The position numbers were made by a program, and so were the translations under genes. From contig NZ_JACCBW010000002.1 in assembly GCF_013410035.1 (NCBI RefSeq), positions 682,001 to 746,000 on the forward strand: a stretch of DNA of 64,000 nucleotides, written 5' to 3'. Shown one piece after another: positions 16,986 to 27,141 of the stretch (positions within the stretch are counted from its first letter, which is position 1; each line of letters starts with the position of its first letter). The notes below the pieces were generated by a model. The model was given only the letters and a program-made list of their open reading frames with translations, did no database searches and was not told the DNA's origin. Source of the DNA: Nocardioides cavernae. Its GTDB lineage: Bacteria > Actinomycetota > Actinomycetes > Propionibacteriales > Nocardioidaceae.

Positions 16986-18200
16986 TCAGCTGTTGCGGAT
17001 GACGTACGCCGTCCCGCCCGACGCGGCGATCCAGAGCCGCTCGAACTGCGCGCGGTCGTAGGTGCGGCGCACCTCGGCGTTGGTCGCGCCGGCGGGGTCG
17101 TTGACGACCACGTCGCCGTCGGCCTCGAAGCCGACGATCACCAGCAGGTGGCCGTTGCTCGTCGAGATCGGCGCGCCGGCCAGCTGGTTGCGGCCGAAGG
17201 CGATGGACACGATCAGGGGCACGCCGGCCGCGATGTGGTCCTCCGCCTCGCGCAGGTCGCGCATCCTGGTGACGTAGGAGTCGCCGCCGACCAGGGTCGC
17301 GGCGTACGCGGTGTTGAACGCCCAGTTGCCGGTGCCCTCGTAGCCGTGGTCGTAGACCATCTTCGCGGTGTGGTCGACGACGGCGTCGGCGTGGCCGGCG
17401 GCGATGCCGGTCGGGGTCGGCGTGATGCCGTAGTAGCCGAGCACCATCGCGGTGGAGGTGGGCGAGCACCAGGCCTCACCGCCGCCGCCCCACTGCGGGT
17501 AGTGCCCGCTGTGCACCATCTGGGAGTACGTCGGTACCGGGAGCACCGTGCCGACACCCGGGCCGGGCGTCGAGGTCGGTCGGGGCGTGCCGGCGTCGAC
17601 CGAGGCGACGGCGCCGACCCGCTCGAGGGAGACAGCGTTCTTCGAGCCCTTCGGTCGCAGCAGCGTCACGCGGACCTGCCACGACGTCACGGCGGTCGTG
17701 GCGAGCCACGTGTCGACGCTGACCCGACCGAGGTCGTCGGCCTGCCCCGAGTAGGTCGTCCGCTTGACCGGGCGGTTGGTGCGCGACCAGTCGGCGACGG
17801 TGTCCCAGCTGCCGGTGCGGCCGTCGGCGCCGCGGCCGCGGATCTGGATCCGGACCATGCTGCGTCCCGGCGTGGTCGCCTCCCAGCTCGGCACGAGGGC
17901 CGTGGCACCGAAGCCGGGCGTGGCCCAGGGCGAGGTCCAGGTCCCGGCCTCGTACGCCCTGCCGGCCACCGTGCGCGGGGTGGGCGCCAGCATCGAGACC
18001 TGGCCGCGGCCGAGCTTGAGGCCCGTGCGCGTGCCGGCCTTGAAGTCGGCGTAGCTGCTCCACGAGGTCAGCGCGACCTGCGGGGTGGCGCGCGTGCGGG
18101 CGTCCGTGGGAGCCGCCGCGCCGGACGCCGGGACGAGCGAGGCGGCCAGGACCAGGGGGAGGCCGAGGGGGAGGAGGAGGGTCGCGGCACGTCGGAGCAC
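16986..18200 (-). CDS. Secreted C39-like cysteine peptidase
   Basis: A 404-residue exported protein. After a signal peptide (RRAATLLLPLGLPLVLAASLV, cleavage near GAAA) comes a beta-rich region of about 190 residues, a Pro/Thr linker and a Peptidase_C39_2-like domain. The catalytic cysteine is in EAWCSPTSTAMVLGYYG, and the histidine and following aspartate/asparagine are in NGHLLVIVGFEADGDVVVNDP. Family members cleave double-glycine leaders or peptidoglycan-linked peptides, but the target here is unknown. The GTG at 18200 is chosen because it starts the signal peptide and has a TATCGT box at leaderless spacing; upstream in-frame codons run into the cysS promoter. It is convergent with the Mo-oxidoreductase, three bases apart. 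Confidence 0.85.
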   Translation of the reverse strand: MLRRAATLLLPLGLPLVLAASLVPASGAAAPTDARTRATPQVALTSWSSYADFKAGTRTGLKLGRGQVSMLAPTPRTVAGRAYEAGTWTSPWATPGFGATALVPSWEATTPGRSMVRIQIRGRGADGRTGSWDTVADWSRTNRPVKRTTYSGQADDLGRVSVDTWLATTAVTSWQVRVTLLRPKGSKNAVSLERVGAVASVDAGTPRPTSTPGPGVGTVLPVPTYSQMVHSGHYPQWGGGGEAWCSPTSTAMVLGYYGITPTPTGIAAGHADAVVDHTAKMVYDHGYEGTGNWAFNTAYAATLVGGDSYVTRMRDLREAEDHIAAGVPLIVSIAFGRNQLAGAPISTSNGHLLVIVGFEADGDVVVNDPAGATNAEVRRTYDRAQFERLWIAASGGTAYVIRNS

Positions 18201-18206
18201 CGCCCG

Positions 18207-18212
18207 ACGATA
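18207..18212 (-). promoter_or_regulatory. -10 box of the C39-like peptidase gene (leaderless)
   Basis: TATCGT on the minus strand, then six bases and the GTG at 18200. Confidence 0.5.
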
Positions 18213-18287
18213 ACCCGAGGATTCCCACGCGTCCCACGAGTCACACAGGACGTCCGCGCGACTTCGGTGGGACCGGGGTCGCGCACC

Positions 18288-18293
18288 TAGACT
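18288..18293 (+). promoter_or_regulatory. -10 box of cysS (leaderless)
   Basis: TAGACT followed by seven bases and the GTG at 18301. No ribosome-binding site precedes the start codon, so the mRNA is probably leaderless. Confidence 0.55.
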
Positions 18294-18300
18294 CTGCCGC

Positions 18301-19701
<1,401 letters not shown>

Positions 19702-19703
19702 AC

Positions 19704-20663
19704 GTGGCTGGCAACTCCAAGCGCAAGGGCGCGATCAAGAAGACCGGCAAGGGCAACCCGACCGCCGGCTCCGGAGGCCGCGTGCGGCGCGGGCTCGAGG
19801 GCCGCGGGCCGACGCCCAAGGCGAAGGACCGTCCTTACCACCAGGCCCACAAGGCGGCGAAGCGCGCCGAGAAGGCCAAGGACACCCGGCCCAAGCGGCG
19901 CACCACCTCGGACGCCGAGTGGGCCGCCGGCCGCAACTCGGTCGTCGAGCTGCTCCAGGCGGGGGTCCCGGTCGCGGCGATCTACGTCGCGGAGGGCACC
20001 GAGCGCGACGGCCGGATGCGTGAGGCGTTCAAGCTGGCCGCCGAGCAGGGCCTGACGCTGCTTGAGGTCACCCGCAACGAGATGGACCGGATGACCGGCG
20101 GCGCGGTGCACCAGGGCCTCGCCGCACGGCTCCCGGCCTACGAGTACGCCCACGCGGACGACCTGCTCGACCGGGCCGACGACAACAAGGAGCCGGCGCT
20201 CATCGTCGCGCTCGACCAGGTCACGGACCCACGCAACCTCGGCGCGGTGATCCGCTCGGCCGCCGGCTTCGGCGCCCACGGCGTGCTCATCCCCGAGCGT
20301 CGCGCCGCGGGCATGACCGCCTCGGCGTGGAAGACCAGCGCGGGCGCCGCGGCCCGGCTGCCCGTCGCCCAGACGGTCAACCTCACGCGCCAGCTCAAGG
20401 CGTACCAGGACGCGGGCTGCATGGTCGTGGGCCTGGCCGCCGACGGCGACCTGTCCCTGCCCGAGCTCGTGGCACCGGGTGGTCTCGCCGAGGGCCCGCT
20501 CGTCGTGGTCGTCGGGTCGGAGGGCAAGGGCCTCGGTCGCCTGGTCGCGGAGACCTGCGACCAGATCGTGTCGATCCCCATGGCCGGCCAGCTCGAGTCG
20601 CTCAACGCCGGCGTCGCCGCCTCGGTGGCGCTCTACTCGATCTCGCAGGCCCGGCTGACGTGA
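19704..20663 (+). CDS. rlmB: 23S rRNA (guanosine(2251)-2'-O)-methyltransferase, TrmH/SpoU family
   Basis: This SPOUT methyltransferase methylates the ribose of a guanosine in the peptidyl-transferase loop of 23S rRNA. The 319-residue protein begins with a long basic tail (about residues 1-70, rich in K and R, likely rRNA-binding), then a substrate-binding domain ([23 protein letters not shown]) and the knotted catalytic domain with [33 protein letters not shown] and the SAM-pocket end [21 protein letters not shown]. The GTG start is two bases after the cysS stop, so the two are co-transcribed. The assignment to G2251 rests on family likeness alone. Confidence 0.92.
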   Translation: MAGNSKRKGAIKKTGKGNPTAGSGGRVRRGLEGRGPTPKAKDRPYHQAHKAAKRAEKAKDTRPKRRTTSDAEWAAGRNSVVELLQAGVPVAAIYVAEGTERDGRMREAFKLAAEQGLTLLEVTRNEMDRMTGGAVHQGLAARLPAYEYAHADDLLDRADDNKEPALIVALDQVTDPRNLGAVIRSAAGFGAHGVLIPERRAAGMTASAWKTSAGAAARLPVAQTVNLTRQLKAYQDAGCMVVGLAADGDLSLPELVAPGGLAEGPLVVVVGSEGKGLGRLVAETCDQIVSIPMAGQLESLNAGVAASVALYSISQARLT

Positions 20664-20670
20664 TCTGCTG

Positions 20671-22176
20671 ATGGGCCGCCGACGCCGCGTCGCAGGCGGC
20701 ATCGTCGTCGTCTGCCTGAGCGCGCTGCTCGGTGCGTCCGTCGCGGTGTCGCTGTTCCTCAACAGCAGCCGGACGGTCGTGCTCGTCGGTCACGACACGG
20801 TCGTGCGCCCGACGACGTCGGGTGACGCGGTCGTGCAGACCGGCCCCCTGCTGCCGGACTTCCGGTTCCGCGACGTGGGCCCAGTCGGCGTCTCCCTTGC
20901 GCTCGGCAAGACCGAGGTCGGCTCCGTCGAGGAGCTCGTCGAGCGCTACGCCTACATCGCCGGCGACCCGACCGGCCAGGTCGACAAGGTGCGCGCCGTC
21001 GTGGTCGACATGGCGGTGTCGGCGGCGCTGCGCGGGCTCGGCGTCGGGCTGGTCCCGGTGGCCTTCTACCTGCTGCTGGGCCGCCACCGGCGCGGCGAGC
21101 TGTTCCGCGGCGTACGCTCCCGCAACGGTCTCGTCGCCCTCGCGTTGCTGCTTGTCCTGCCGGTGCTGGTGTGGCAGCCGTGGGAGGCCGACGCGGAGAC
21201 CCAGGAGGAGCAGGGCAGCTGGCAGACGCTGGCCGAGCTCGCTGGTCCCGACGTCACCCTGCCGGGGGAGGTGCGCGACATCGAGGTCCGCACCGGGCCG
21301 GTGACGACCCAGAGCAAGCGGCTCGTGCTGAGCGCGATCGACACCTACGACAAGTCCAAGGAGTTCTACTCCACGGCCGCCGAGGGTGCGGCCGACCTCG
21401 ACCTGCGCGAGCCGGAGGACGGGGAGACCGTCGCGCTGCTGGTCAGCGACCGGCACGACAACATCGGCATGGACCGGGTCGCCCGGGCGATCGGCGAGCG
21501 GGCGGGGGCCACCGTCGTCCTCGACGCCGGCGACGACACCTCGACCGGCCAGCCCTGGGAGGCGTTCAGCCTCGACTCGCTCGAGGGCGCCTTCTCGGAC
21601 TGGGAACGGTTCGGGGTGGCCGGCAACCACGACCACGGGACCTTCGTCAGCACCTACCTGGCCGACCTCGGCTGGACGATGCTCGACGGGGAGGCGGTCG
21701 ACGCGCCGTGGGGCGGCACGCTCCTCGGCGTCGACGACCCGCGCAGCAGCGGCCTGGGCAACTGGCGCGAGGAGTCCGGGCTGAGCTTCGCCGAGGTCGG
21801 CGACCGGCTGGCCGACGACGCGTGTGCCGCGGCCGAGGACGGCGAGCGCGTCAGCACCGTGCTCGTCCACGACGCCAACCTCGGGCGCGAGGCGCTCGCC
21901 CGCGGGTGCGTGGACCTGGTGCTCGGCGGCCACACCCACGTCCAGGCGGGCCCGGACGTGATCACGGGCGAGGACGGGTCCACGGGCTACACGTGGACCA
22001 ACGGCACCACCGGCGGGGCGGCGTACGCCATCGCGATCGGCAGCAAGCCGCGTCGCGACGCCGACGTCAGCCTGGTGACCTATGCCGACGGCCGGCCGAT
22101 CGGGCTCCAGTGGGTGCGGCTGCGCACCGACGGGTCCTGGCTGGTCGGCGACTGGAGCCCTGTCGAGCCGGGCTGA
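20671..22176 (+). CDS. Membrane-anchored metallophosphoesterase
   Basis: A 501-residue protein with an N-terminal membrane helix (about 8-30), two further helices (about 116-135 and 150-168), and an extracytoplasmic or cytoplasmic calcineurin-like phosphoesterase domain from residue 240. The metal-binding signatures are VSDRHDNIGM (D-X-H), LDAGDDTSTG (G-D), GNHDHGT (G-N-H-D), VHDANLG and GGHTHVQAGP (G-H-X-H), so the catalytic set is complete. The substrate is not evident; related actinobacterial proteins are simply called metallophosphoesterases. It starts seven bases after rlmB and probably belongs to the same transcript. Confidence 0.9.
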   Translation: MGRRRRVAGGIVVVCLSALLGASVAVSLFLNSSRTVVLVGHDTVVRPTTSGDAVVQTGPLLPDFRFRDVGPVGVSLALGKTEVGSVEELVERYAYIAGDPTGQVDKVRAVVVDMAVSAALRGLGVGLVPVAFYLLLGRHRRGELFRGVRSRNGLVALALLLVLPVLVWQPWEADAETQEEQGSWQTLAELAGPDVTLPGEVRDIEVRTGPVTTQSKRLVLSAIDTYDKSKEFYSTAAEGAADLDLREPEDGETVALLVSDRHDNIGMDRVARAIGERAGATVVLDAGDDTSTGQPWEAFSLDSLEGAFSDWERFGVAGNHDHGTFVSTYLADLGWTMLDGEAVDAPWGGTLLGVDDPRSSGLGNWREESGLSFAEVGDRLADDACAAAEDGERVSTVLVHDANLGREALARGCVDLVLGGHTHVQAGPDVITGEDGSTGYTWTNGTTGGAAYAIAIGSKPRRDADVSLVTYADGRPIGLQWVRLRTDGSWLVGDWSPVEPG

Positions 22177-22322
22177 GAGTCCCCACGTTCCCTCGGCCCG
22201 GCCCGCGGGTCGATCCTCCGTCGCCGGGCGCCGCAGCGCGAGTCGGTTTCATGATCAAGGCTGGATGAAATCTTTACCTCCTCGGCGCGAGACGGGTGTG
22301 CCGACGACGTCATGCGTGCCCT

Positions 22323-22328
22323 GACAAT
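22323..22328 (+). promoter_or_regulatory. -10 box of the XRE-type regulator gene (leaderless)
   Basis: GACAAT followed by six bases and the GTG at 22335. This is the main reason for preferring that start over the ATG at 22353. Confidence 0.4.
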
Positions 22329-22334
22329 CGGCGC

Positions 22335-23843
22335 GTGCCCGAACCGACCAGGATGACGATCGTCGACGACTCCACGTCGCTCGCCGGTCCGGTCATCGAC
22401 GTGGCCGCCCGCATCGGCTGGGTGCTGCGGATGGCCCGCACGACCGCCCGGGACGTCGACACCCGGATGCGCCCCGTCGCGGAGGCGCTCGGCACGAGCA
22501 CGGCGCGGCTGTCGCGGGCCGAGACCGGCCAGCTGCGCGACGGCGAGCTCGTCGACGGCTACGAGCGCGTGCTGGGGCTCCCCGAGGGGTCGCTGCGTGC
22601 GCCGATCGACGTCCTGTGCCGCACCTTCCCGGCCACCAGCCCCGTCGACGTCAGGCCGGGGCTTCCGATCTCCTCGGTCGAGGAGCTCTCCCGGCTGACC
22701 GAGAGCATCGCCGGCGCCGAGGACGTCTCAGGGGGTGAGTGGCTGCGCTGGGCGCGTGCCATCTCGGCGCCCGGCAACATCGGCCTGCCGGTCTCCCTGG
22801 CCCGCACGGCCGTGCGGCGGCTCGTGCGCGAGCTCGCCCGGTCGGTCAGCCACGGCTACCCGACGCGCTACGAGGCGCTCGCCCGGATCCGGTGCAGCGG
22901 CTACGGCTTCCTCGTCCTCGAGATCGCGCGCGAGGAGGTCGCGCACCCGCACGCGCAGGCGCTCGGCGACCTGCTGAGCGCGGTCGGGGAGGCCGCGACG
23001 CCGGACGCCGTCGCGTGGTGCCTCGAGCTGCTGGTCGACGAGGCCCCCCACCTCGCGCTGTGCGGGGCCCTGGGGCTGGAGAACATGGCCGAGATCGCCG
23101 GGCCGCAGGCCTTCTGGACCGAGGTGGCGCCGGCGCTGGTCGACGCCTTCGACGCGGTCGCCGCCGGCTCGGTGCAGGAGGAGTGGGCGACGCACCTCAT
23201 CCGTCTCGTGCCGGCCGCCGTGTGGCGGACGCTGGGGCGTACGCCGTCGCGGCCGCTGCCGCGCGCCCCCGAGGTGGAGGGTTTCGACCGCGAGGCCACC
23301 AACCGGCACTGGCAGGGGTGCCAGGAGTCCGCGCGACGGATCGGCCGGCAGGTCGGGGTCGGCGACCAGCCGATGCTCGCACGACTGATGTTCGACATCG
23401 GCTACGGCCACTGGGAGACGCGCGCAGTGACCGGCTACTTCCTGCTGGGCGGGCTCCCCGCCGTCGCCCGGCCCACGTGGGAGCACCTCGCCCGCATGGT
23501 CGACGACGAGCCCGACGAGCGGATCCGCCACCGGATGGTCCGGCGGATCCAGGGCACCCTGCACGGGGACGGGTCGAGCATCGCGACCCGGTGGCTCGAC
23601 TCGCCCGACGAGGTGCTGCGAGCCGCCGGCCTGCAGGTCGCGGGGGCGTCCGGCCTGCACGTGCCCGTCAACGACCTGCGACGGGCGCTGTCGGACTCCG
23701 CCACGCGTCGCGCGGCCGCGTTCGCGGCGGGGATGAGCGCGCACCCGGCCCTCGCCACGCTGGCCCGCGACCCGGGCCTCGACGAGGCGGCACGCGGCTC
23801 GGCCGGCTGGTGGCTGGACCGCGGCGGGCGCATCGCGGTCTGA
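22335..23843 (+). CDS. XRE-like helix-turn-helix protein with long C-terminal domain
   Basis: A 502-residue protein. Residues of about 25-85 look like an XRE/lambda-repressor helix-turn-helix (RIGWVLRMARTTARDV ... RPVAEALGTSTARLSRAETGQL). The remaining 400 residues are helical, with repeated short alpha-hairpin patterns (GLPVSLARTAVRRLVRELARS, ALGDLLSAVGEAATPDAVAW, DDEPDERIRHRMVRRI) that suggest a HEAT/TPR-like scaffold; I recognise no named domain there. A DNA-binding regulator acting through protein contacts is the inference. The start may be the GTG at 22335 or the ATG at 22353. A 158-base gap upstream separates it from the phosphoesterase gene, and I see no clear operator in that gap. Confidence 0.7.
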   Translation: MPEPTRMTIVDDSTSLAGPVIDVAARIGWVLRMARTTARDVDTRMRPVAEALGTSTARLSRAETGQLRDGELVDGYERVLGLPEGSLRAPIDVLCRTFPATSPVDVRPGLPISSVEELSRLTESIAGAEDVSGGEWLRWARAISAPGNIGLPVSLARTAVRRLVRELARSVSHGYPTRYEALARIRCSGYGFLVLEIAREEVAHPHAQALGDLLSAVGEAATPDAVAWCLELLVDEAPHLALCGALGLENMAEIAGPQAFWTEVAPALVDAFDAVAAGSVQEEWATHLIRLVPAAVWRTLGRTPSRPLPRAPEVEGFDREATNRHWQGCQESARRIGRQVGVGDQPMLARLMFDIGYGHWETRAVTGYFLLGGLPAVARPTWEHLARMVDDEPDERIRHRMVRRIQGTLHGDGSSIATRWLDSPDEVLRAAGLQVAGASGLHVPVNDLRRALSDSATRRAAAFAAGMSAHPALATLARDPGLDEAARGSAGWWLDRGGRIAV

Positions 23844-23871
23844 GCGTGCGCGCCCCGGCCAGCGCCGGGTC

Positions 23872-25080
23872 CTACTCCTGTCCCGCGATCGCCTCGTCGG
23901 CGCGGGTGGTGAGGAAGCGGTCGATGTAGTCGCGGGCGGTCTCCTTGATGTCCACCTCGTGACCGGCGCGCTCGGAGAGGTACCACCGGTGCTCGAGGAT
24001 CTCGTGGAACACCTCGGCCGGCTCGAGCTTGCCCGTCGCGTCCGGCGGGATCATCGCCATGATCGGCTCGAAGACGTCGTGCATCCACCTGCTCGCCACG
24101 AGGTGCCGGTCCTCGCGGCCGAGGTCGAAGTGGGCCGTGAACGCGGCGAGGTCGTTGAGCAGCCGTCGCGCCTGGTTGTCCTCCACGCTCATGCCCGTCA
24201 GGTCCCGGATCTCGCGGGCGTGGTGGCCCAGGTCGACGACCTTGGGCTGGATCCGGATGGTGTCGCCGCCGAGGTCGGTCACGATGTCGAGCTCGTCGAC
24301 GTCGAAGCCGAGGTCGTTCAGCCGCTCGACGCGCTGCTCGATGCGCCACATCTCGTCGGCGCGGAACTCCTCGAGCCCGGTCAGCTCGTTCCACAGCGCC
24401 TCGTAGCGGGTGCGGAGGTGCTCGATGATCGCGAAGCCGTCGATCTCCTTCTGCACGGCGCCGCTCGCCGAGAGGTCCATCAGCTCGGCGAAGATGTTCT
24501 CGCAGCCGACGGTGATGTCGTAGTCGCGCAGCCGGTCGCCGACCGACTCGTGCAGCTCGCCGGTCTCGGCGTCCACGAGGTAGGCCGCGAGCGCGCCGGC
24601 GTCGCGCCGGAACAGGACGTTGGAGAGCGAGACGTCGCCCCAGTAGAACCCGGCGAGGTGCAGCCGGACGAGCAGCACGACGATCGCGTCGATCAGCGTC
24701 GGCACGTGCTCGGCGTCCATGCCGCGGCTGAACAGGCTCCGGTAGGGCAGGGAGAACTGCAGGTGGCGGGTGATGAGCGCCGCCGGGAGCTCCTCGCCGT
24801 CCGCGTCCTCGCGGCCGGTGACGACGCCCTGCGGCACCACCGACGGCATCCCCATCCGCTGCAGGTCGCGGAGCATCCGGTACTCACGGAAGGCGATGTC
24901 GCCGTGGGTCTCCTTGACGGCGTAGACCGAGCTGTTGAGCCGCACGATGCGCACCACGTGCCGCGACAGGCCGCGGGGGAGGGGCACGACGACGTCCTCG
25001 GGCCACTCCTCCAGGGGGAGGTGCCACGGCAGGGTGAGGACGGCCGGGTCGGGCCGGCTGGCGACGATCCGCATGGCCAT
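23872..25080 (-). CDS. DUF4032 protein with kinase-like N-terminal domain
   Basis: A 402-residue cytosolic protein. Residues of about 50-230 resemble a protein- or lipopolysaccharide-kinase fold: a lysine strand (VYAVKETHG), the EYRMLRDLQRMG helix, a catalytic-loop-like LHLAGFYWGDVSLSNVLF and a metal-binding-loop-like AYLVDAETGEL. The C-terminal DUF4032 domain follows (about 235-395, with MWRIEQRVERLNDLGFDVDE and EVFHEILEHRWYLSERAG). The lysine, the loop aspartate and the last acidic residue are present, so activity is possible, but no substrate is known. The start is taken at the ATG at 25080; another ATG follows two codons later. It lies 11 bases downstream of the GH13 gene on the same strand and is probably co-transcribed with it. 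Confidence 0.85.
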   Translation of the reverse strand: MAMRIVASRPDPAVLTLPWHLPLEEWPEDVVVPLPRGLSRHVVRIVRLNSSVYAVKETHGDIAFREYRMLRDLQRMGMPSVVPQGVVTGREDADGEELPAALITRHLQFSLPYRSLFSRGMDAEHVPTLIDAIVVLLVRLHLAGFYWGDVSLSNVLFRRDAGALAAYLVDAETGELHESVGDRLRDYDITVGCENIFAELMDLSASGAVQKEIDGFAIIEHLRTRYEALWNELTGLEEFRADEMWRIEQRVERLNDLGFDVDELDIVTDLGGDTIRIQPKVVDLGHHAREIRDLTGMSVEDNQARRLLNDLAAFTAHFDLGREDRHLVASRWMHDVFEPIMAMIPPDATGKLEPAEVFHEILEHRWYLSERAGHEVDIKETARDYIDRFLTTRADEAIAGQE

Positions 25081-25091
25081 GGCCCGACACG

Positions 25092-26933
25092 CTACTCCGT
25101 GACGAGCTCCCACACATCGACCCGCGGCCCGTCGGACGCGGGCACCACGAGGCCGCGGGTGCCGGACGCGAGGTCGGTCCCGCCGGTCTCCGAGCCGTAG
25201 AGGTGCCGGGCGTCACCGAGCGGGAGGTCGAACGCCGCCCCGGCGCAGCGGCGTACGACGACGAGGACGCTCTGGTCGGGATGCTCGCGGACGTAGGCGA
25301 TCGTGTCCGCGTCGACGTGGGCCCAGCGCAGCCCGCCGCGGCGCAGCGCCACGTGGGCGCGGCGCAGGGCGGAGAGCCCGGCGTACGCCTCCAGGGTGCG
25401 GGTGTCCCACTCGTCGCGGCGGTCCCACGGCATGGTGCGGCGGGCGTCCTCGCCGTTGACCCCCTCGAGCCCGATCTCGTCGCCGGCGAACACCATGGGG
25501 ACGCCGGGCAGGGTGAACTGCAGGCCGACCGCGACGCGGTGGACGGCTGCGTCGCCGCCCACGAGCGTGCGGATCCGGGCGGAGTCGTGGGAGCCGAGGA
25601 TGTTCCAGCTCGAGGCGGTCGCCCGCCAGCCGAGGGTGCCCTGCCAGGCGCGGAAGGTCTCGACGACCGCGGGACCGTCGCGCCGGGGCACGGGGACGGG
25701 GCGGCCGAACGCACGCGCCGGCGAGGCCGGGTCGCGCAGCCACGACCAGACCGGCCACGAGAAGCCGGAGTAGTTCATCGTGCCGTGCCAGCCGTCGCCG
25801 TCGACGTCGCCCGTCGCGTCGTGGTTGTGCTCGCCGATGACCCAGGGGTCCTCCCGCAGCGCCGCGGCGGTGGCGCGCACCGTGCGGGCGACGTCGTGCG
25901 CGACGTCGATGGCGCCGAGCCGGCCGGTCATGTTGGCGACGTCGATGCGCCAGCCGTCCACGTCGTAGGGCGGCTGCAGCCAGCGGCCCACGACCGAGCT
26001 GGGCCCGTCGACCATGGCGTGGCGGGCGTCGAGGTTGGCGTGGTTGATCTTGGGCAGGGTGCCGTGGCCCATCCAGCACGCATAGGTGCCATCGTCCTCG
26101 AAGTAGTAGAACGACCGGTGCGGGTCCTCCGGGTCGTCGACGGCGGCGAGGAACCACTCGTGGGTGTCGCCGGTGTGGTTGGTCGTCAGGTCGCCGAGGA
26201 TCCGCCACCCGCGCGCGTGCACCGCCGAGCTGAGCCGGGCGTACGCCTCGCTGCCGCCGAGCAGGGCGTCGACCTCGAGGAACGTGGTGGCGTTGTAGCG
26301 GTGGTTGCTCTCACCCGGGAACACCGGCGTCGTGTAGAGGACGTCCGCGCCGACCGCCGCCACGTGGTCGAGGTGCTCGGTGACGCCGTCGAGGTCGCCG
26401 CCGAACAGCTGCATCGGGGTGCGCGGGTCGCTGCCCTCGAACACGACCTCCTCGTCCCACGCCGCCGGCAGCGCCCAGTCGGGGACGGGTCGCTCGTCAG
26501 CCGCGGCCGAGCGGGCGAACCGGTCGGGGAAGACCTGGTAGACGACGCCGTCACGCCCCCAGTCGGGCGCGGAGGGGAAGGCGGAGAGGCGGAAGTCCGC
26601 GGCGTCCGGGAGGTCGTACGCCACCGCACCGGCCCCGGTCAGCCACTCCTGGCTGCCGTCCGCGCGGACGAGGAGGAAGCGGTAGCGGGTCACCGGGTTG
26701 TGCACCGGCAGCGCCGCGGACCACCAGACCACCTCGCCCTCGGCGGTGGCCGTCGTCGGGTGGAAGACCGGCTCCGCGTCGTACGTCGTGCGCAGCCAGA
26801 CCGCCTCGACCGGGTCGGCGGCGCTCGTCCGCACGCGCACCGTCACCGTGTCGCCGAGGGCCGGCGCCTCGTCGGACACGAAGAGCGGGGAGCCGTCGTG
26901 GTGCGGCAGGTGGAGGAGGCTCACGGGCGCCAT
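25092..26933 (-). CDS. Glycoside hydrolase family 13 enzyme (alpha-glucosidase/neopullulanase-like)
   Basis: A 613-residue alpha-amylase-family enzyme acting on alpha-glucans or maltodextrins. The first 115 residues form an Ig-like N-terminal domain of the type found in neopullulanases, then the (beta/alpha)8 barrel shows VYQVFPDRFA, the region-I-like DLTTNHTGD, the nucleophile aspartate in VDGWRIDVANM, the acid/base glutamate in VIGEHNHD and the third acid in ILGSHDSARI. The C-terminal 80 residues are a beta domain. No signal peptide is seen, so it is cytosolic, which suits maltodextrin or glycogen turnover. It heads a two-gene unit with the DUF4032 protein, a pairing that might link the latter to carbohydrate metabolism (inference). 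Confidence 0.9.
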   Translation of the reverse strand: MAPVSLLHLPHHDGSPLFVSDEAPALGDTVTVRVRTSAADPVEAVWLRTTYDAEPVFHPTTATAEGEVVWWSAALPVHNPVTRYRFLLVRADGSQEWLTGAGAVAYDLPDAADFRLSAFPSAPDWGRDGVVYQVFPDRFARSAAADERPVPDWALPAAWDEEVVFEGSDPRTPMQLFGGDLDGVTEHLDHVAAVGADVLYTTPVFPGESNHRYNATTFLEVDALLGGSEAYARLSSAVHARGWRILGDLTTNHTGDTHEWFLAAVDDPEDPHRSFYYFEDDGTYACWMGHGTLPKINHANLDARHAMVDGPSSVVGRWLQPPYDVDGWRIDVANMTGRLGAIDVAHDVARTVRATAAALREDPWVIGEHNHDATGDVDGDGWHGTMNYSGFSWPVWSWLRDPASPARAFGRPVPVPRRDGPAVVETFRAWQGTLGWRATASSWNILGSHDSARIRTLVGGDAAVHRVAVGLQFTLPGVPMVFAGDEIGLEGVNGEDARRTMPWDRRDEWDTRTLEAYAGLSALRRAHVALRRGGLRWAHVDADTIAYVREHPDQSVLVVVRRCAGAAFDLPLGDARHLYGSETGGTDLASGTRGLVVPASDGPRVDVWELVTE

Positions 26934-26973
26934 CCTCCCTCACCTAGGATGGCCGCCGCGCCGCGAGGCGCAC

Positions 26974-27046
26974 GCCGGTGTAGCTCAGTTGGTAGAGCGC
27001 ATTACTTGTAATAATGATGTCGCGGGTTCGATTCCTGTCACCGGCT
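26974..27046 (+). tRNA. tRNA-Thr, anticodon TGT
   Basis: The 73-base cloverleaf folds fully: acceptor GCCGGTG/CACCGGC, D-arm GCTC...GAGC, anticodon stem CATTA/TAATG around loop CTTGTAA with the anticodon TGT at 27007-27009, and a T-arm with the standard TTCGATT loop. The discriminator base is T and CCA is not encoded. It reads ACA codons, which are rare in DNA of this composition. Confidence 0.96.
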
Positions 27047-27056
27047 CCCGCTGCTT

Positions 27057-27136
27057 CACCATGGGATGTCGACGAGCCTGCACTTCCCGGGGTCGATGAA
27101 CCGAGGGAAGTGCGCCTTCACCGACATCCCATGGTG
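27057..27136. repeat. 80-base double palindrome between tRNA-Thr and pdxY
   Basis: An outer perfect 15-base inverted repeat (CACCATGGGATGTCG at 27057-27071 and its complement at 27122-27136) encloses an inner perfect 9-base pair (GCACTTCCC at 27080-27088, complement at 27105-27113). It begins 10 bases after tRNA-Thr and ends five bases before the pdxY stop (minus strand). It could terminate both transcripts. The regular build is more like a mobile or repetitive palindromic unit than a simple terminator. Confidence 0.8.
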
Positions 27137-27141
27137 GAGCG

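Noticed and set aside
26974-27136. Phage or island attachment site at tRNA-Thr
   Set aside because: No integrase, no repeated tRNA end and no change in gene type around it; only the unexplained palindrome remains.
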